Shown here in pieces: positions 61,581-64,000 of a stretch of DNA of 64,000 nt (position 1 is its first letter; each line of letters opens with the position of its first letter). Position numbers and translations under genes: made by a program. A model generated the notes under the pieces. That model was not told the DNA's origin and ran no database searches. It saw only the letters and a list, made by a program, of their open reading frames with translations. The stretch is from Nonomuraea jabiensis (GTDB taxonomy: Bacteria > Actinomycetota > Actinomycetes > Streptosporangiales > Streptosporangiaceae). The DNA lies in contig NZ_JACHMB010000001.1 of the NCBI RefSeq assembly GCF_014204795.1, positions 1,426,001-1,490,000 of the forward strand. The letters are read 5' to 3'.

Positions 61581-62945
61581 TTAGGCCCGCATCCGCCCAA
61601 CCAGACCAGTGTCATAGACACCAGTAACAAACTCCGCGTTTTCCAGCAGCTCCGCACAGAACGGCAGGTTGTTCTTGGGCCCTTCGACGACGAACGCGTC
61701 CACCGCCTTGCGCGCCTTCTCCAGCGCGTCGGCGCGGGTCTCGCCGTGGACGCAGAGCTTGGCCAGCAGCGGGTCGTAGAACGGGGTGACCGTGTTGCCC
61801 GCCGCGTAACCGGAATCGACGCGTACGCCCGCTCCGCCCGGCTCCACCCATGCGGTGATCGTGCCAGGTCCGGGGAGGAACCGCCGGGGGTCCTCCGCGT
61901 AGACCCGGAACTCGATCGCGTGCCCGGTGGTCGCGGGCCGCACCTCGGGGCTCTCGCCGGCCGCGACGCGCAGCTGCAGCTCGACCAGGTCGAGCCCGGT
62001 GACCAGCTCCGTGACCGGGTGCTCCACCTGCAGCCGGGTGTTCATCTCCAGGAACACGAAGTCCTGCGCGTCGGCGTCGACCAGGCACTCGACGGTGCCC
62101 GCGCCGAGGTAGCCGACGGCCTCGCCGGCGCGCACGGCGGCGGCCAGCATGCGCTCGCGCAGCTCGGGGGTGATGCCCGGGGACGGCGACTCCTCGACGA
62201 CCTTCTGGTGGCGGCGCTGCACCGAGCAGTCCCGCTCGCCCAGCGCCACGACCCGGCCGTCGGGCAGGCCGAGGATCTGCACCTCGACGTGGCGGGCCCG
62301 CTCGATGTAGCGCTCGAGCAGCACGGCCGGCCCGTCGAGCGCGTCTCCCGAGAACCTGGCGGCCGCCCTGGCCGCCTGCTCGAACGCCTTGGCCAGGCCC
62401 TCGTCGTCGTGGGCCACGCTCATGCCGATGCCACCGCCGCCGCCCGCGGTCTTGACCATGACCGGGTAGCCGATGGCGTCGGCGGCCTTGAGTGCCAGCG
62501 ACAGGTCGGTGACCGGCTCGCGGGTGCCCGCGGCGACCGGCACGCCGGCCTTCTCCATGAGGTTCCGGGCGTTGATCTTGTCGCCCATCTTGTCGATGGC
62601 CTCGGGCGTGGGACCGATCCAGACCAGGCCGGCGTCGATCACTGCCCTGGCGAACGCGACGTTCTCCGCGAGGAACCCGTAACCCGGGTGAATCGCCTTG
62701 GCGCCGGTCGCCCGGGCCGCCTCCAGCACCTTGTCGGCGTCGAGGTAGCTCTGCGCGGGGTCGGCCGGGCCGATCAGGACGGCCTCGTCGGCCTCCCGCA
62801 CGAACGGCAGGTCCCCGTCGGCCTCCGAGTGGACGGCGATGGCACCCAGCCCCAGCCGCTGGACCGTGCGGATGACCCGCCGCGCGATCTCCCCTCGGTT
62901 CGCGACCAGAACGGGTCCGAGCGTCTCAATTAACACGCCGACCAC
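61581..62945 (-). CDS. accC: Biotin carboxylase subunit (AccC-type)
   Basis: 454 residues (GTG 62945 or GTG 62936). N-terminal PVLVANRGEIARRVIRTVQR, KAIHPGYGFLAENVAFA, ATP-grasp VMVKTAGGGGGIGMSV, RDCSVQRRHQKVVEESPSPG and the signature FLEMNTRLQVEHPVTELVTG. It carboxylates biotin with bicarbonate and ATP. It encodes only the carboxylase part; the 70-residue carrier is the next gene, and a carboxyltransferase subunit is not in view. Confidence 0.95.
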   Translation of the reverse strand: MVGVLIETLGPVLVANRGEIARRVIRTVQRLGLGAIAVHSEADGDLPFVREADEAVLIGPADPAQSYLDADKVLEAARATGAKAIHPGYGFLAENVAFARAVIDAGLVWIGPTPEAIDKMGDKINARNLMEKAGVPVAAGTREPVTDLSLALKAADAIGYPVMVKTAGGGGGIGMSVAHDDEGLAKAFEQAARAAARFSGDALDGPAVLLERYIERARHVEVQILGLPDGRVVALGERDCSVQRRHQKVVEESPSPGITPELRERMLAAAVRAGEAVGYLGAGTVECLVDADAQDFVFLEMNTRLQVEHPVTELVTGLDLVELQLRVAAGESPEVRPATTGHAIEFRVYAEDPRRFLPGPGTITAWVEPGGAGVRVDSGYAAGNTVTPFYDPLLAKLCVHGETRADALEKARKAVDAFVVEGPKNNLPFCAELLENAEFVTGVYDTGLVGRMRA

Positions 62946-62950
62946 ACTAA

Positions 62951-62969
62951 AGCCGCGACCGCCGCGGCT
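62951..62969 (-). terminator. Hairpin between the HD-domain gene and accC
   Basis: AGCCGCG and CGCGGCT form a 7-bp stem with a 5-base loop. Read on the minus strand it lies after the HD-domain gene and before the accC start, and is followed by TTTAG. It is a plausible weak terminator. Confidence 0.4.
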
Positions 62970-63033
62970 CCTTTCCCTCTAAACCACCGATCCGGCGATC
63001 ATGATCTGTAGGAACCCCACAATTCCGTACGAA

Positions 63034-64000
63034 CTAAACCCGCCCGCGGTCGATCACCCGGGTGAGCGCCTCGATCGCGTGGGGATCATACGCGCTGCCC
63101 GACGACAGCCGGATGCGCTCCAGCGCGGCCCCGGCGCGGTCGCGGTCGGTCGAGGGCCCCACCAGGTCGTCGTAGGCGTTGGCGACCTTGATGATGCGGC
63201 TCGACAGGGGCGGGTCGTCGGTGATCGGATCGCACTGGCGCCGCACCACGTCGGCGACCCGGTCGAGCACGCCGGTCTGCCTGATCACCTCGGCGCCCAG
63301 CTCGGCGATGCGCCGCGCCTGGTCGGGCTCGGTGAGGACGGTGGCGCCGCCGGGGATCGGGTCGCGCAGCGAGAGCTGGCCGATGTCGTGCATCAGCGAG
63401 GCGTACTCCAGCTCCAGCAACTCGGGCTCGGACATGCCCAGCTCCCTGCCGATCGCCACGGCCAGGCGGCTCACCCGGCGCGAGTGGCCGGGCTCGACGT
63501 AGCCGCCGACCTCCGTGACCCGCGACAGCGCGCGTACGGTCTGCAGGTAGGTGGCGCGGATCCCGGCGTACTTCCGGAAGGCCACCTGCGTGACCAGCAG
63601 CGGCGCCGCGAACACCAGCAGCGCCACCAGGTCCATGCTGTGCGTGGCCAGCGCGAGCAGCACGCCCGACGAGGCGACGGCCGCGCCCAGCGGGAAGGCC
63701 ATGTTGACCTCGTCGCGCACGGCCACCCGGAACGAGGTGCGCAGCCGTTCGGCGCGCAGCAGCGCGGCGATCAGCACGTCGATCAGCAGGGTGATCGCGA
63801 TGAGGGTGACCATCACCGCGAGCGCCGGCCACCAGGTGCTGGTCGGCGGCTTGGTCAGCAGGTAGAGCGGGTCGGCCAGCGGGCGGAATGCGAAGGCCAG
63901 CAGCGCGCCGGTGAGCAGCCGCCGCGCCATCGCGTCCAGCCGCGGCGGGCGGCCGACCGCCAGGTGCGGGAGCGCGCCGGCCGCCATGCCGACCGCGATC
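63034..64000 (-). CDS. Membrane HD-domain phosphohydrolase-like protein (5' end outside window)
   Basis: At least 321 residues; an ATG at 63987 exists, but the frame stays open and hydrophobic to the right edge (IAVG before it), so the start is probably beyond the window. Several membrane helices precede an HD domain: HSRRVSRLAVAIGRELGMSE with the first His, LEYASLMHDIGQLSL with the HD pair, and RIIKVANAYDDLVG. The GYP extension of c-di-GMP phosphodiesterases is not obvious (DPHAIEALTRVI), so the nucleotide substrate is uncertain. Confidence 0.85.
   Translation of the reverse strand, partial: IAVGMAAGALPHLAVGRPPRLDAMARRLLTGALLAFAFRPLADPLYLLTKPPTSTWWPALAVMVTLIAITLLIDVLIAALLRAERLRTSFRVAVRDEVNMAFPLGAAVASSGVLLALATHSMDLVALLVFAAPLLVTQVAFRKYAGIRATYLQTVRALSRVTEVGGYVEPGHSRRVSRLAVAIGRELGMSEPELLELEYASLMHDIGQLSLRDPIPGGATVLTEPDQARRIAELGAEVIRQTGVLDRVADVVRRQCDPITDDPPLSSRIIKVANAYDDLVGPSTDRDRAGAALERIRLSSGSAYDPHAIEALTRVIDRGRV

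Overview
The window is high-GC DNA with GTG/TTG starts, tightly packed operons with 4-bp ATGA/GTGA overlaps, and an actinobacterial gene set: fused E2-E1 2-oxoglutarate decarboxylase/dehydrogenase, WhiB1-like protein, nickel superoxide dismutase with its SodX protease, DasR-like regulator, PdtaS-like kinase, SigB/SigF-type sigma factor and a DUF6104 protein. The host is a filamentous actinomycete, most likely Streptosporangiales-like (Nonomuraea or a relative). That placement is inferred from gene content; no rRNA or tRNA gene is visible.

Layout. 1-3250: end of a DUF1702 gene, a methyltransferase, then an operon of PPOX/F420-type oxidoreductase, 3Fe-4S ferredoxin and zinc alcohol dehydrogenase behind a KstR-like operator. 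3360-4740: a Fic-fold gene without the usual catalytic His, then a gene-free stretch with a nested palindrome and one copy of a dispersed repeat. 4742-11632 (minus): six-gene sugar uptake/catabolism operon (isomerase, Gfo/Idh dehydrogenase, binding protein, permease, double ATPase, ROK regulator). 11787-16452: SDR, metallo-beta-lactamase fold hydrolase, glutathionyl-hydroquinone-reductase-like enzyme, MFS exporter with ArsR-type regulator. 16527-23005: B3/B4 protein, kgd, DUF6104, DUF4097-PadR pair. 23013-28063 (minus): MpaB-type oxygenase, MDR reductase, membrane-anchored unknown, VapBC, thiolase-like protein.

28347-40780 is the most unusual region: six tandem same-strand paralogues of a secreted trypsin-fold protein. 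All keep the His and Asp of the triad. The first two keep the nucleophile Ser (GASGGP), but the last four carry Asp in its place (GYDGGP/GADGGP) and should be non-peptidase homologues. The last three share an extra domain of about 120 residues between the Asp and Ser blocks. Three members have CRP/GlxR-type sites upstream, and two share a 39-bp leader identical at 38 positions. An IS4-type element with a 13-bp target duplication and an IS5-type remnant split the array between members 3 and 4.

40832-64000: NsdA-like regulator, malic enzyme, polar amino-acid ABC transporter, CGNR protein, sodX/sodN, RsbW-like kinase with its sigma factor, lipid kinase, whiB1-like and pdtaS (gene order as in Mycobacterium), dasR-like regulator, lone bioD, a two-component system with DUF4097, an acetolactate-synthase-like enzyme, a Ser/Thr kinase with one PASTA domain, a thioesterase, a 70-residue biotin carrier with AccC, and an HD-domain membrane protein cut by the right edge.
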